From Pseudoalteromonas luteoviolacea (lineage in GTDB: Bacteria; Pseudomonadota; Gammaproteobacteria; Enterobacterales; Alteromonadaceae): a DNA stretch of 64,000 bases. This document shows, piece by piece, positions 39,886-48,677 of this stretch. A program made the translations under genes and the position numbers. The notes beneath the pieces are model-generated. The model was not told the origin of the DNA and did not search any database. It saw only the letters and a list, made by a program, of their open reading frames with translations. The DNA is taken from NCBI RefSeq assembly GCF_018100925.1, contig NZ_JAGJEH010000013.1, positions 62,001 to 126,000 on the forward strand. Reading direction: 5' to 3'. The first letter of the stretch is position 1. Each line of letters begins with the position of its first letter.

Positions 39886-40361
39886 TCTGCCAAACCTAGC
39901 ACTTCTTTGACATTGAGCTTGGCGGCGATAAAGTCGCCATGCGCAACATACATAAGGCCTGCTAACTTGCGCACAGTGTAATCTTCTTGCGGGTCTAATT
40001 TGCCGTCAGCAAAGGCAACCATCCAAAGTAACTCAATGACTTCAATGCGCTCCTCTTCATCGGTGTGGTCATTAACTACTTTGACAAATCGATGTAGATC
40101 TATCGCGTCATCAACCAATCGCTGAGCTTCAGTACGAATAAGTTCACTGCTTTGCTCAGATAGTTGGCAGTGTTGTCGCAATAGTTTTGCAATCATTGTG
40201 AGCTCGTCAGGCGCGATTTCGTTATCCGCTCTCATTACCTCAACCATCAATGCGCCCAATGCAGTGGCAAAGTCCAGCGGAGCTTGTGCCTGTGATTGTG
40301 TGTCTAGGCTTGCCAAAAATAATCGTATACGTTCTAACAATTGTCGCCCCTTTTGATACAA
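39882..40361 (-). CDS. TerB-family protein
   Basis: About 159 residues, mostly helical, with the TerB/DjlA-N pattern of two acidic stretches (RADNEIAPDEL near residue 44, FADGKLDPQED near 117). Family members are cytoplasmic and of unclear function; the tellurite-resistance name is historical. There is no obvious link to the siderophore locus. The frame opens with TTG at 40361 without a ribosome site. A second TTG at 40340 is preceded by AGGGG at six bases and is the better start. Confidence 0.75.
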   Translation of the reverse strand: MYQKGRQLLERIRLFLASLDTQSQAQAPLDFATALGALMVEVMRADNEIAPDELTMIAKLLRQHCQLSEQSSELIRTEAQRLVDDAIDLHRFVKVVNDHTDEEERIEVIELLWMVAFADGKLDPQEDYTVRKLAGLMYVAHGDFIAAKLNVKEVLGLAD

Positions 40362-40399
40362 TTAGGAGATTAATACCTGATAATTGGTTTCATGTAGTT

Positions 40400-40783
40400 A
40401 TGCCGTTTCTAACCTCAGTAGTGAGAAAAAAAACAGTGAGAATGCTTTCAATTGCCTCATTGGTCCTGCTCAGTGCATGTAGCTTCACACCGAATAAAAT
40501 AGGCGTCACAGAAAAATACTATGACTTTGATCATAAAGTACATTACGAACAAATAAAGTATAGCGATGACCATTATTATTTACAGATAAAAGCAGATTCT
40601 TACGCCCATTTTTTGCAACAAAGTGTGTTTTTATTACGCCACAGCCAGTCCCTCTGCCAAGGTGTGAAACCGCAGCTATTATTGCATGGAGGCGTACAAA
40701 GCTTTGATCGTCTACCGACTTTTCCTCGCCCCTATCAGCCTGATCTCCGCGTAGAAGTAAAGTGCGTAAAAGAGCAGCAATAA
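40400..40783 (+). CDS. Small lipoprotein of unknown function
   Basis: About 127 residues. A basic n-region (VVRKKTVR) is followed by a hydrophobic stretch and the lipobox LLSAC, so it should be a lipid-anchored envelope protein of about 100 residues after processing. The rest is Tyr/His-rich and unrecognised. I start it at ATG 40400 to include the basic n-region; ATG 40442 is also possible. The longer open frame upstream runs into the divergent gene and is not used. Confidence 0.6.
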   Translation: MPFLTSVVRKKTVRMLSIASLVLLSACSFTPNKIGVTEKYYDFDHKVHYEQIKYSDDHYYLQIKADSYAHFLQQSVFLLRHSQSLCQGVKPQLLLHGGVQSFDRLPTFPRPYQPDLRVEVKCVKEQQ

Positions 40784-40792
40784 CGTGCAACG

Positions 40793-40821
40793 TGCCAGTA
40801 TAAGTAAACTTTATACTGGCA
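40793..40821. terminator. Bidirectional terminator between converging genes
   Basis: Perfect 11-bp stem TGCCAGTATAA / TTATACTGGCA with a 7-base loop, between the lipoprotein gene (plus) and the secreted-protein gene (minus). U-tracts are short. Confidence 0.6.
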
Positions 40822-40832
40822 TTATTTGGAGC

Positions 40833-41435
40833 TTAATCTTGGTAGCCCCAAGGCGCTTTTGGTGCTTTGACTGGTTTAGTTAGATCAAAGTCAACTCTAA
40901 ATTCACGACCCTCACGTACCAAACGGTATGTGAACTTATCTTCATAGATAAACATTTGCCACGTATTACCAGCGGACTGAGGTATCTGATGAGCAATAAA
41001 AAGTTCTTTAGAGTACTGATCTGCAGGGAATGATTGCACATTGTTAAATCCAGCGTCTACCGTGTGACCACCGTACATTGTCGACTTATCATCACTGCCG
41101 TCTTTGTGACGGTGGTCATGTTTCAAGCTTAGACCGCTTCCCGTTTTCGTAATGATCCAAGTACGTGACGCATCTTTACCCACATGAAATGGCACTTGCA
41201 ACTCGCGCTCATTGCAACGACGCACATGCATTACCAAACGCGCTTCACTAAATGCACTCGGGCCTTGGTTATCAAGCGTGACTTTGCCTTCGTATGCTTT
41301 TCCACAATGTGCTTTGATCTTGTCAAAAAAAGCATCGTGAGTAGGGATAGATACTAAAGGCGCAGGGCGTGCAACGGCTGCACTACTAGCAAACATGGTT
41401 ACGGCAACCAGCAAAGAAGCAGAAAGCTTGTTCAT
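40833..41435 (-). CDS. Secreted protein of unknown function
   Basis: 200 residues with a clear signal peptide (MNKLSASLLVAVTMFASSAAVA) at an ATG with AGGA eight bases upstream. I reject the longer frame, which would start inside leuD. The mature part has two conserved-looking cysteines (AHCGKAYEG and VRRCNEREL, possibly a disulphide) and a histidine-rich stretch LKHDHRHKDGSDD that could bind metal. I do not recognise the family. It lies just downstream of the leu operon terminator and is probably transcribed on its own. Confidence 0.75.
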   Translation of the reverse strand: MNKLSASLLVAVTMFASSAAVARPAPLVSIPTHDAFFDKIKAHCGKAYEGKVTLDNQGPSAFSEARLVMHVRRCNERELQVPFHVGKDASRTWIITKTGSGLSLKHDHRHKDGSDDKSTMYGGHTVDAGFNNVQSFPADQYSKELFIAHQIPQSAGNTWQMFIYEDKFTYRLVREGREFRVDFDLTKPVKAPKAPWGYQD

Positions 41436-41456
41436 TATTGTGTTCCTGAATATGAA

Positions 41457-41484
41457 AAGCCAAAGGCTAGAATGCCTTTGGCTT
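41457..41484 (-). terminator. Terminator of the leu operon
   Basis: Perfect 10-bp stem AAGCCAAAGG / CCTTTGGCTT with an 8-base loop, 43 bases past the leuD stop on the minus strand, followed by TTC. It sits immediately upstream of the next gene's ribosome site. Confidence 0.7.
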
Positions 41485-41526
41485 AATGGCAAAAAAATGC
41501 GACGGTTGGCGTCGTGGACAGAAAAT

Positions 41527-42126
41527 TTATTGCCAGGGTCGATTGGCATTAAGTTGCTGCTCAAACGCATCAATATGACGATTAAGCTGCTCAGTTTCCC
41601 CAATAAAATCTAACCCACTCAACAATCTCGCTTTAATATCTGAGCGCACTTCGAATGTGATATCTGCAAAATAATCGCTGCGAATAACCTGCTGTGCCAA
41701 ATCTATTTCAATCTTCACTTGTGGCTGGCGCTCGCATACTGCAAATAAACTATCGAGTATGTCGGCGCCAAGTGCAATGCACAACATCTGGTTATTGCCG
41801 CAGTTGTTGAAAAAGATATCGGCAAAACTCTCCGCTAAGATCACGCTAAAACCATATTGCTTCAATGCCCACGGCGCATGCTCTCGCGATGAACCACAAC
41901 CAAAATTATCGCGTGTTAGTAAGACGGTTGCACCTTGATACTGTGCGTAGTTCAAGACAAAACTCGGATCAGGTTCCCCACTGTCTAGGTATCGCCAGTC
42001 ATAAAATAACGCTTTATCAAAACCATCTCGACTAGTCGACGTTAAAAACTGCTTTGGGATGATTTGATCTGTATCCACATTGTTTTTATCTAGTGGTGCC
42101 ATTAATCCGCTGTGGTATACACTCAT
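41527..42126 (-). CDS. leuD: 3-isopropylmalate dehydratase small subunit
   Basis: 199 residues, normal length. It shows LDKNNVDTDQIIPKQFL near the N-terminus and FGCGSSREHAPWAL, the swivelling-domain signature of the aconitase superfamily. With LeuC it isomerises 2- to 3-isopropylmalate in leucine synthesis in the cytoplasm. It overlaps leuC by four bases (coupled translation) and is the last gene of leuABCD. Confidence 0.97.
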   Translation of the reverse strand: MSVYHSGLMAPLDKNNVDTDQIIPKQFLTSTSRDGFDKALFYDWRYLDSGEPDPSFVLNYAQYQGATVLLTRDNFGCGSSREHAPWALKQYGFSVILAESFADIFFNNCGNNQMLCIALGADILDSLFAVCERQPQVKIEIDLAQQVIRSDYFADITFEVRSDIKARLLSGLDFIGETEQLNRHIDAFEQQLNANRPWQ

Positions 42127-43526
42127 GCCTGCGCTCCTCGGATATCGGTAAATCGACCTGCAATCGCGGCCGCTGCGGCCATCGCTGGACTAACTAAATG
42201 GGTGCGCCCACCGCGACCTTGGCGCCCTTCAAAATTGCGGTTCGATGTAGATGCACAGCGCTTGCCTGCCCCTAATCTATCATCATTCATGGCAAGGCAC
42301 ATAGAACAGCCAGGCTCGCGCCATTCAAATCCTGCAGCGACAAAAATGTCCGCTAGACCTTCTTGTTCCGCCTGCTGCTTCACTAATCCAGACCCTGGTA
42401 CGATAAGCGCTTCAACGCCTTGTGCTACTTTTTTACCCTCAACAATTTTTGCCGCTGCGCGTAAATCTTCAATACGACTATTCGTACACGAACCGATAAA
42501 TACCGTATCTACCTTGGCATCAGACAAACGCTGCCCCGCTTCAAGTCCCATATATTTCAATGCAGAACGCATTGAATCAGCTTTAATTAGGTCCTGTTCT
42601 TCATCAGGGTTTGGGATCGGTTCATCAATACCGATGACTTGCTCAGGGCTTGTTCCCCATGTGACCTGCGGCTGAATGTCTTCAGCATCCATTTCGACTA
42701 CACGGTCAAACGACGCACCGTCATCCGAGTGTAATGTTTTCCAATAAACGACGGCCTGCTCGAAATCTTCTCCTTTCGGCGCAAAAGGCCTGCCTTCAAG
42801 ATAGGCGTAGGTAATCTCATCCGGCGCAATCAAGCCCGCTTTGGCACCCATCTCGATACTCATGTTACACAGCGTCATGCGTGATTCCATGGACAGCGCT
42901 TCAATGGCAGTACCGCAAAACTCAGCAACATAGCCTGTACCACCTGCAGTACCGAGCTCACCAATCACTGCCATAATCAAATCTTTCGCCGTAACCGTTG
43001 GACGAAGCTGACCATTAATTTGAATTTTAAGCGACTTAGCTTTTTTCTGTTGCAGCGTCTGAGTCGCCAATACATGCTCCACTTCAGATGTACCAATGCC
43101 ATGTGCTAATGCCCCAAAAGCGCCATGGGTGGAGGTATGACTATCACCACATACTATCGTAGTACCAGGTAAAGTGATCCCTTGCTCAGGGCCCATTACA
43201 TGGACAATACCTTGATTGATAGAATCGAGATCATAGAGTTGAACACCAAACTCAGCACAGTTATTTGCCAGTGCCTGAAGCTGGTTTTTACTCACTTCGC
43301 TGGCCGCATCAATAGAGCGGCTTTTGGTAGACACATTGTGGTCCATGGTTGCAAAGGTTTTTTCTGGACAGCGCACTTGACGGTTTTTCTCTCGCAACCC
43401 AGCAAACGCTTGCGGTGATGTGACCTCATGCACCAAGTGTCTGTCGATATATAGTAAGTCTGTTTGTTCATTGATTTTGGCAACCACGTGAGATTGCCAA
43501 ATTTTATCGTATAAAGTCTGTGCCAC
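42123..43526 (-). CDS. leuC: 3-isopropylmalate dehydratase large subunit
   Basis: 467 residues, full length. The [4Fe-4S] cysteines are visible in FIGSCTNSR and EPGCSMCLAMN, and VCGDSHTSTHGAFG is the usual active-site segment. It is the catalytic partner of LeuD. The gap to leuB is 30 bases and holds the AAGGA ribosome site. Confidence 0.97.
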   Translation of the reverse strand: MAQTLYDKIWQSHVVAKINEQTDLLYIDRHLVHEVTSPQAFAGLREKNRQVRCPEKTFATMDHNVSTKSRSIDAASEVSKNQLQALANNCAEFGVQLYDLDSINQGIVHVMGPEQGITLPGTTIVCGDSHTSTHGAFGALAHGIGTSEVEHVLATQTLQQKKAKSLKIQINGQLRPTVTAKDLIMAVIGELGTAGGTGYVAEFCGTAIEALSMESRMTLCNMSIEMGAKAGLIAPDEITYAYLEGRPFAPKGEDFEQAVVYWKTLHSDDGASFDRVVEMDAEDIQPQVTWGTSPEQVIGIDEPIPNPDEEQDLIKADSMRSALKYMGLEAGQRLSDAKVDTVFIGSCTNSRIEDLRAAAKIVEGKKVAQGVEALIVPGSGLVKQQAEQEGLADIFVAAGFEWREPGCSMCLAMNDDRLGAGKRCASTSNRNFEGRQGRGGRTHLVSPAMAAAAAIAGRFTDIRGAQA

Positions 43527-43556
43527 TTGCTACATCCTTCCTTTAAACACGAACTA

Positions 43557-44633
43557 TTAAATGCGATCTACGATCGCCTGAGCCACATCTAACGTGGTAT
43601 AAGCTGCTTGCGGGTATATATCTGGTGTCCCAATCCCCTGTGCAACAGCTTCAGCCACCGCTTTTTCGATGCGTCGAGCGGCTTCATCCTCACCTAGGGA
43701 ATAGCGCAACATCAATGCTGCGCTGAGGATTTGTGCAATTGGGTTAGCAATGCCTTTACCGGCAATATCCGGGGCAGAACCACCAGCAGGCTCATATAAA
43801 CCGAACCCCGATTGGTTGAGGCTTGCCGAAGGTAAAAGACCCATGGAACCTGTGATCATGGCGCACTCATCAGACAAAATATCTCCAAATAAGTTGTCGC
43901 AAAGTAGCACATCAAATTGACTTGGCTGTTTCACTAATTGCATTGCCGCGTTATCAATATAAATGTGTTCCAGAGTTACATCTGGATAGTCTTGGCTGAC
44001 TTCTATTACTACCTCACGCCAAAGTACACTCGATGCCAGTACATTTGACTTGTCAACCGATGTGACGTGATTGTTGCGCAACCGCGCAGCATCAAAAGCA
44101 AAGCGAGCGATCCGCTCAATCTCTTTGCGACTGTATTTTTGCGTGTCGAAGGCAAATTCATTTTCACCGCTGCCATCTCGACCTTTTTCACCAAAATAGA
44201 TGCCGCCAGTTAGCTCGCGTACACATAAAATGTCAAAACCCTGTGCGCTGATATCTGCACGCAGCGGAGAAGACGCACTCAATGCAGGTAGCAGCTGGGC
44301 AGGTCTAAGGTTGCAAAATAGACCAAAGTGCTTTCTCAATGGCAACAAAGATGCACGCTCAGGTTGCTGCTCTGGTGGCAGATCTGCCCATTTTGGGCCA
44401 CCAACTGAGCCAAATAAAATAGCGTCCGCCTGCTCGCATGCCGCCAGTGTATGCGCTGGTAGAGCCTGTCCAAATTCGTCGATGGCCGCACCACCAATTG
44501 CCTGATGAACCAAGTCTAAATTAAATGCAAATTCTTCACTGACGCGCTCAAGCACGCGCTGCGCAGCCGCCATCACTTCTGGACCAATGCCATCTCCTGC
44601 CAATACAGCAACTTGATAACTTTTTTGATTCAT
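43557..44633 (-). CDS. leuB: 3-isopropylmalate dehydrogenase
   Basis: 358 residues. GDGIGPEV at the N-terminus, a substrate-loop segment with LLPLRKHFGLFCNLRPA, and the metal-binding DNLFGDILSDE are all present. It oxidises and decarboxylates 3-isopropylmalate with NAD. The start overlaps the leuA stop by four bases. Confidence 0.97.
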   Translation of the reverse strand: MNQKSYQVAVLAGDGIGPEVMAAAQRVLERVSEEFAFNLDLVHQAIGGAAIDEFGQALPAHTLAACEQADAILFGSVGGPKWADLPPEQQPERASLLPLRKHFGLFCNLRPAQLLPALSASSPLRADISAQGFDILCVRELTGGIYFGEKGRDGSGENEFAFDTQKYSRKEIERIARFAFDAARLRNNHVTSVDKSNVLASSVLWREVVIEVSQDYPDVTLEHIYIDNAAMQLVKQPSQFDVLLCDNLFGDILSDECAMITGSMGLLPSASLNQSGFGLYEPAGGSAPDIAGKGIANPIAQILSAALMLRYSLGEDEAARRIEKAVAEAVAQGIGTPDIYPQAAYTTLDVAQAIVDRI

Positions 44634-46177
44634 CCTGCTTTCCTTTGTTGTTTAAGATCAGACACCTTTCGTGCCCTATCAATTAAATTGTAAACGCGGA
44701 TCATTGCTCGAGCTGATGCTTCTACAACATCCGCCGCTAGGCCTGCACCGTGATACTGGCGACCGTCACATTTCGCGATAATATTTACTTGACCAAGCGA
44801 ACTTGCACCTTGACCTGTGGCTTCCAAGTTGTATTCAATCATTTCGACTGCTTGACCTGTGATACGCTCTATTGCCAAAAACGCAGCCTCAACGGGACCA
44901 TTACCGGTTGCCGCTTCTTGCACTAAGTCACCACCTAAGCTCATGCCCACAGTTGCACTGGCAATTGACTGAGAGTTTGATGATGCATTGACAAACTGCA
45001 ATTGATAGAACTCATCTGGTTCCGCAATTTGATTAAAGTAGATCATGGCTTCTAGGTCATAGTCGTAGACTGTGCCTTTTTGGTCTGCAAGCTCTAAAAA
45101 GCTGCTGTACAACTGGTCCATATCATAATCTTCAGCTTGATAACCAAGCTCTGATAAACGATGTTCAATCACATGACGGCCAGAACGTGACGTCATATTC
45201 AATTGATTGTTAGGCACGCCAACCATTTCAGGCGCCATAATTTCATAGGTATTTTGCGCTTTTAAAACACCGTCTTGGTGAATACCAGAGCTATGTGCAA
45301 ACGCATTTTCACCAACAATGGCTTTATTTGGTTGCACTGGCATATTGCAAATTGTTGCCACTTGGCGTGAGGCGCGATAAATTTCTTCAGTGCGAATATC
45401 GGTATGTACTTTTAGATGATCCTCACGCATTTTCATGATCATGGCGACTTCTTCCAATGAGCAATTTCCCGCGCGCTCTCCAATGCCATTGATTGTACAC
45501 TCGATCTGTCTTGCCCCCGCCTGCACAGCGGCGATAGAGTTAGAAACCGCTAAACCAAGGTCGTTATGACAGTGCACACTCAACCTTGCTTTATCAATGT
45601 TTGGTACTGTGTTGCGCAAGTGATGAATAATAGCCGCGTACTCATCTGGCGTCGTATAACCAACGGTGTCTGGGATATTTATTGTTGTCGCCCCAGCTGA
45701 AATTGCACGCTCTACAACTTTGCATAGATCAGCGTATGGCGTACGGCCAGCATCTTCACAAGAAAATTCAACATCATCGGTGTACTGCAATGCTTGTTTT
45801 ATAGAGCGCTCAGCCATTTCGATAACATCGTCAAGGGACTTACGTAACTTGTGCTCTAAATGCAAAGGGCTGGTGGCAATAAACGTATGAATACGCCCTC
45901 GTTCAGCCCCTTTTAATGCGAGTCCACAGGCCTCAATGTCTTTTGGCATAGCACGGGCTAAACCACAAATAATGGGTCCCTTTACCTCTTGAGCAATGCG
46001 TTGTACCGCTCTGAAATCAGCAGGACTCGACACGGGAAACCCCACTTCCATCACATCAACGTTAAGTCGACTTATGGTGTGTGCCAGCTGAATCTTATCT
46101 TCTTCGGTCAAGCTTGCTTTTAGAGCTTGCTCTCCATCTCTTAACGTTGTATCAAAAATCCAAACCTTGTCCTGCAT
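44630..46177 (-). CDS. leuA: 2-isopropylmalate synthase
   Basis: 515 residues from the chosen ATG at 46177, which has GAGGAAATAGG upstream and aligns with known LeuA N-termini (WIFDTTLRDGEQA). The TIM-barrel motifs (VEFSCEDAGRT, HCHNDLGLAVSN, GIGERAGN) and the C-terminal leucine-binding domain (NGPVEAAF, YHGAGLAADVVEA) are complete. It condenses acetyl-CoA with 2-oxoisovalerate and is expected to be feedback-inhibited by leucine. The frame stays open 26 codons further upstream, but that stretch is the attenuator and not protein. Confidence 0.97.
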   Translation of the reverse strand: MQDKVWIFDTTLRDGEQALKASLTEEDKIQLAHTISRLNVDVMEVGFPVSSPADFRAVQRIAQEVKGPIICGLARAMPKDIEACGLALKGAERGRIHTFIATSPLHLEHKLRKSLDDVIEMAERSIKQALQYTDDVEFSCEDAGRTPYADLCKVVERAISAGATTINIPDTVGYTTPDEYAAIIHHLRNTVPNIDKARLSVHCHNDLGLAVSNSIAAVQAGARQIECTINGIGERAGNCSLEEVAMIMKMREDHLKVHTDIRTEEIYRASRQVATICNMPVQPNKAIVGENAFAHSSGIHQDGVLKAQNTYEIMAPEMVGVPNNQLNMTSRSGRHVIEHRLSELGYQAEDYDMDQLYSSFLELADQKGTVYDYDLEAMIYFNQIAEPDEFYQLQFVNASSNSQSIASATVGMSLGGDLVQEAATGNGPVEAAFLAIERITGQAVEMIEYNLEATGQGASSLGQVNIIAKCDGRQYHGAGLAADVVEASARAMIRVYNLIDRARKVSDLKQQRKAG

Positions 46178-46202
46178 TCCTATTTCCTCGCTTGCGCAAA
46201 AT

Positions 46203-46229
46203 AAAAAACCCCGCTCGTTGGCGGGGTTT
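46203..46229 (-). terminator. Attenuator terminator of the leu operon
   Basis: Hairpin CCCCGC / GCGGGG with flanking AAA/TTT pairs and a 6-base loop; on the minus strand it is followed by TTTTTTATTTT. It sits between the leader peptide and leuA. The 5' arm can instead pair with GGCGGGG at the end of the leader frame (46261-46267), which gives the antiterminator. Confidence 0.85.
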
Positions 46230-46255
46230 GCTATTTGGTTGCTCAAAACACGCAA

Positions 46256-46327
46256 CTAAGCCCCGCCCTTACCTACAATAATCAGTAAGAGGTTAAGCAA
46301 AGTTGTCAGTAACATGATGTTTTTCAT
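46256..46327 (-). CDS. leuL: leu operon leader peptide
   Basis: A 23-residue frame (start ATG 46327, stop TAG 46256) that I translated by hand. Residues 4-18 read IMLLTTLLNLLLIIV: seven Leu in pairs and a triplet, plus three Ile and one Val. It ends in GKGGA. Ribosome stalling at the Leu codons would leave the end of the leader free to pair with the terminator arm and let transcription continue into leuA. Close matching of the Leu run, the stop position and the two alternative hairpins makes this a textbook attenuation leader. Ile and Val codons may add a response to those amino acids. Its ribosome site is weak. Confidence 0.85.
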   Translation of the reverse strand: MKNIMLLTTLLNLLLIIVGKGGA

Positions 46328-46545
46328 TTAGAGCAATCGTACCTGTTGATGTATTAAATATGTTTTAACATGCCTAAAAAGCTCAGATCAAGCATAAAAA
46401 TTTCAACAAACCAAGTAAAACACCTAAAACAAAAAACAAAATCACCCAATAAAACCGCAAATACGATTAAATAATGCAGGCAATGACCTTTTGGACCTGT
46501 GCTTTACTACAAAATCACGTCACATCTGAATTAAATTTTGTACGT

Positions 46546-46575
46546 AAAAAAACCGCCAATTAGGGCGGTTTTTTT
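46546..46575. terminator. Bidirectional terminator
   Basis: 12-bp perfect inverted repeat AAAAAAACCGCC / GGCGGTTTTTTT with a 6-base loop, four bases past the stop of the PKD protein gene. It separates that gene from the leu promoter region (46328-46545), in which I could not single out one convincing promoter. Confidence 0.9.
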
Positions 46576-46579
46576 GTTT

Positions 46580-47290
46580 TTACTTACGTCTTCGACTGAT
46601 TAAACACAGCAGCCCAAATAAGCTCACAATACCTAAACTCCCGCCTCCACCACTGTCTCCTTCCCCATGGTTTGGTGTCTTGTCACTATTGTCAGGTGCT
46701 TTATTGCCATTATCTGGTGGTGTTACGTTGTTACCATCATCAGGATCTGTCCCTTTATTTCCATCATCTGGGTCAGTACCATCGCCCGGATCTATGTTGT
46801 CGCTTTCTCGAACTACCTCTAGCTCAATCTCTGTCGACTTTACAATAGTCGCGCCCCAAAGTGCATGGAGCTTCAACATATGCTTACCTGATCTCTCAAA
46901 TACATGTTCTAGGACAGCTTCTTGTACGGCATCACCGAGTGATTCCTCATCTAAAAACCATTGATATTTGAGCATCTCTATAGGCTCGCTGGTTGTTAAC
47001 AGTGCGGATATCTCGGTGCCTTGTTTGGCAATTATTTGCGATGGCAAAGCAATTTCCAGCGCTACTATCTTCGGCGTTACCAGATCGACAATTTGCTCGC
47101 TTTCCATCACCAAAATGCCATTTTGATAGACTTCTCTCTTAACGGTATAAATTCCAGCAGCCTTATACTGGTGTTCCGGTTCTGCAAGATAGGAGATAGT
47201 ACCATCACCAAAGTCCCAAAAGTAATCAAGCTGTGCAGCACTTAAATGGGAGGCGAACATGAACAGTAAAATAGGTAATAGCTTTTTCAT
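46580..47290 (-). CDS. PKD-domain protein with GlyGly-CTERM sorting tail
   Basis: 236 residues. Signal peptide (about 1-19), then a PKD domain with WDFGDG near residue 25, a second beta-rich Ig-like part, an Asp/Pro/Gly/Asn-rich linker with repeats of the type GTDPDDGN (about 165-205), and a C-terminal GEGDSGGGGSLG, hydrophobic helix and RRRK. That tail is the GlyGly-CTERM signal, recognised by rhombosortase, which is thought to cut and anchor proteins exported by type II secretion. It probably acts at the cell surface. Function beyond that is unknown. It is the last gene of the secreted-protein island, separated from the rest by 262 bases. Confidence 0.82.
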   Translation of the reverse strand: MKKLLPILLFMFASHLSAAQLDYFWDFGDGTISYLAEPEHQYKAAGIYTVKREVYQNGILVMESEQIVDLVTPKIVALEIALPSQIIAKQGTEISALLTTSEPIEMLKYQWFLDEESLGDAVQEAVLEHVFERSGKHMLKLHALWGATIVKSTEIELEVVRESDNIDPGDGTDPDDGNKGTDPDDGNNVTPPDNGNKAPDNSDKTPNHGEGDSGGGGSLGIVSLFGLLCLISRRRK

Positions 47291-47516
47291 ATCAGTTCCT
47301 TGATATATGTATTTTTAGCGGTGCAGTTGATAAGTTGAGTGTATCTTAGCTCCTACGCAAAAGTTAACAAAACATTACGAGAAAAGCACATAAGTAACTA
47401 AAATATCCTTTATAATCATTTTTTTGTCTTAACACTCCAAAAGTTAGTACGTATATAGAAAAAGACGTCCCTTCTGTAATCCTCAGCATGTTATCCAGCC
47501 TAATTGAAGAGACACA

Positions 47517-47540
47517 AAGATCAGCCTTAAGGCCAATCTT
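47517..47540 (-). terminator. Hairpin after the last gene of the putative cytolysin operon
   Basis: AAGAT (47517-47521) / ATCTT (47536-47540) enclosing GCC-TTAA-GGC; a near-palindrome 12 bases after the stop codon on the minus strand. The U-tract is poor (TTTG), so efficiency is doubtful. Confidence 0.45.
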
Positions 47541-47552
47541 AAAGTGCTACGT

Positions 47553-48620
47553 TTAAAGGCTGCTGCATTCTACTAGCCAAGGTTTCGAAAAACAGCGAGA
47601 TTTAAGTAACTCGGCATCAGCAAGCTTTGCCTGCGCCTGTTCATAACGAAGCTTTGCCAGTTCATATTCAGATTCCGTTGCTACTTGTAAAAATGCCTTA
47701 GTGCGTTCCAAGTCACGCACTGCCTGACCATAGTGACTGTCAGCGCTGCGCCAAATGGTGTCATATCCACTACTCTGTGACGCTACCCAATCCTGCGCGC
47801 CGTAATGACCAGAATCTCGAAAGCCTTTCACGACAAAACTGCGAGGTACTTTATCCAGTGCAGCCAAATCTTTCACCAACCCATTACTATCAAAACTATA
47901 CGCAACCAATTCATGTAGAGTTTCTAGGCAAGGACCTATGTTGCTCCCCCGGCAATAGGTTGGACGTTCATTTAACTGCTTTTGTAGCTTTTCAGGTAAC
48001 GGTCCATTAGAGTTAACATCAACACTGAATACTGCATTCTCGGCATACTTTTCGATTTCTTTTACCTTAGTGATGGTTTTTTTGAAAAACAGCAAACGGA
48101 TTTTTATCTTGATCACAAAGCGTTTGTAATCTTCTACGGTTTTAAAGTGCAGGCGAGTATTTACGAATAAATCTCGACCATAATTCACTTGATAAATAAA
48201 ACTGTGCCCGCAGCTGCCAATATCCACGCCATCGATCAGCGCTCGCTCTTCGAGCGTGCTGTATCCTTCGTTAAATTTCAAATGCAGCTGTGAAGTCAAA
48301 GACAAACTATCCGTCGCATTGCGGTGTGTCATGGATGTCGATACACTACCGGCAACAATGAATAAGTTTATTCCACCGTGCACTTCACCAAATGTACGGC
48401 GACGAATTAAAGTTTCATCCACTCTTTGAAAGTAATTTAGACTGCCTGAGAGGCTGGAATGATATTGAACATCTCCTTGCAAACAAGGTTGTTCAATTGT
48501 GTGTGTATTTAAATTAAAGGCCTTTCCTAAGTCCGCTGTTTTTGCTTTTTCACTGTAATACACCTTGCCATGAGCAACACAAGACAACAACGTGGCAAAG
48601 GCTGCCAAGTAAATTTTCAT
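47553..48620 (-). CDS. Secreted protein with MACPF/CDC-like signature (short member)
   Basis: 355 residues with a signal peptide (about 1-18) and an AAGGAG ribosome site. Residues 137-153 (CGHSFIYQVNYGRDLFV) followed by a strand ending in F and a charged run (KTVEDYKRF) resemble the core of MACPF/CDC pore-forming proteins and match the same region of the two larger neighbours (GDEFVTGVEYGANVLVN and GDGFVQGFAYGSNVVIN). The rest is beta-rich with a C-terminal helical segment rich in Ala, Glu and Lys. The match is by eye and partial. If correct it would be a secreted pore former or an accessory subunit. Alternative: an unrelated beta-rich toxin or adhesin. Confidence 0.5.
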   Translation of the reverse strand: MKIYLAAFATLLSCVAHGKVYYSEKAKTADLGKAFNLNTHTIEQPCLQGDVQYHSSLSGSLNYFQRVDETLIRRRTFGEVHGGINLFIVAGSVSTSMTHRNATDSLSLTSQLHLKFNEGYSTLEERALIDGVDIGSCGHSFIYQVNYGRDLFVNTRLHFKTVEDYKRFVIKIKIRLLFFKKTITKVKEIEKYAENAVFSVDVNSNGPLPEKLQKQLNERPTYCRGSNIGPCLETLHELVAYSFDSNGLVKDLAALDKVPRSFVVKGFRDSGHYGAQDWVASQSSGYDTIWRSADSHYGQAVRDLERTKAFLQVATESEYELAKLRYEQAQAKLADAELLKSRCFSKPWLVECSSL

Positions 48621-48637
48621 ATCCGCTCCTTGAAATA

Positions 48638-48668
48638 GGCCGCATCGACCTGATAGTACTATGCGGCC
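48638..48668 (-). other. Intercistronic hairpin
   Basis: Perfect 8-bp stem GGCCGCAT / ATGCGGCC enclosing 15 bases, between two MACPF-like genes and just after the upstream stop codon. No U-tract follows, so it looks more like an RNA stabilising or processing element than a terminator. Confidence 0.5.
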
Positions 48669-48677
48669 AAACTCAGG

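Noticed and set aside
40250..40399. Longer start for the small lipoprotein
   Set aside because: It lies inside the divergent TerB-like gene and would place the lipobox far from the N-terminus.
41436..41603. Longer start for the secreted protein after leuD
   Set aside because: It overlaps leuD and hides a clear signal peptide that begins at 41435.
46178..46255. Upstream extension of leuA by 26 codons
   Set aside because: It would translate the attenuator hairpin; the ATG at 46177 has a ribosome site and fits known LeuA N-termini.
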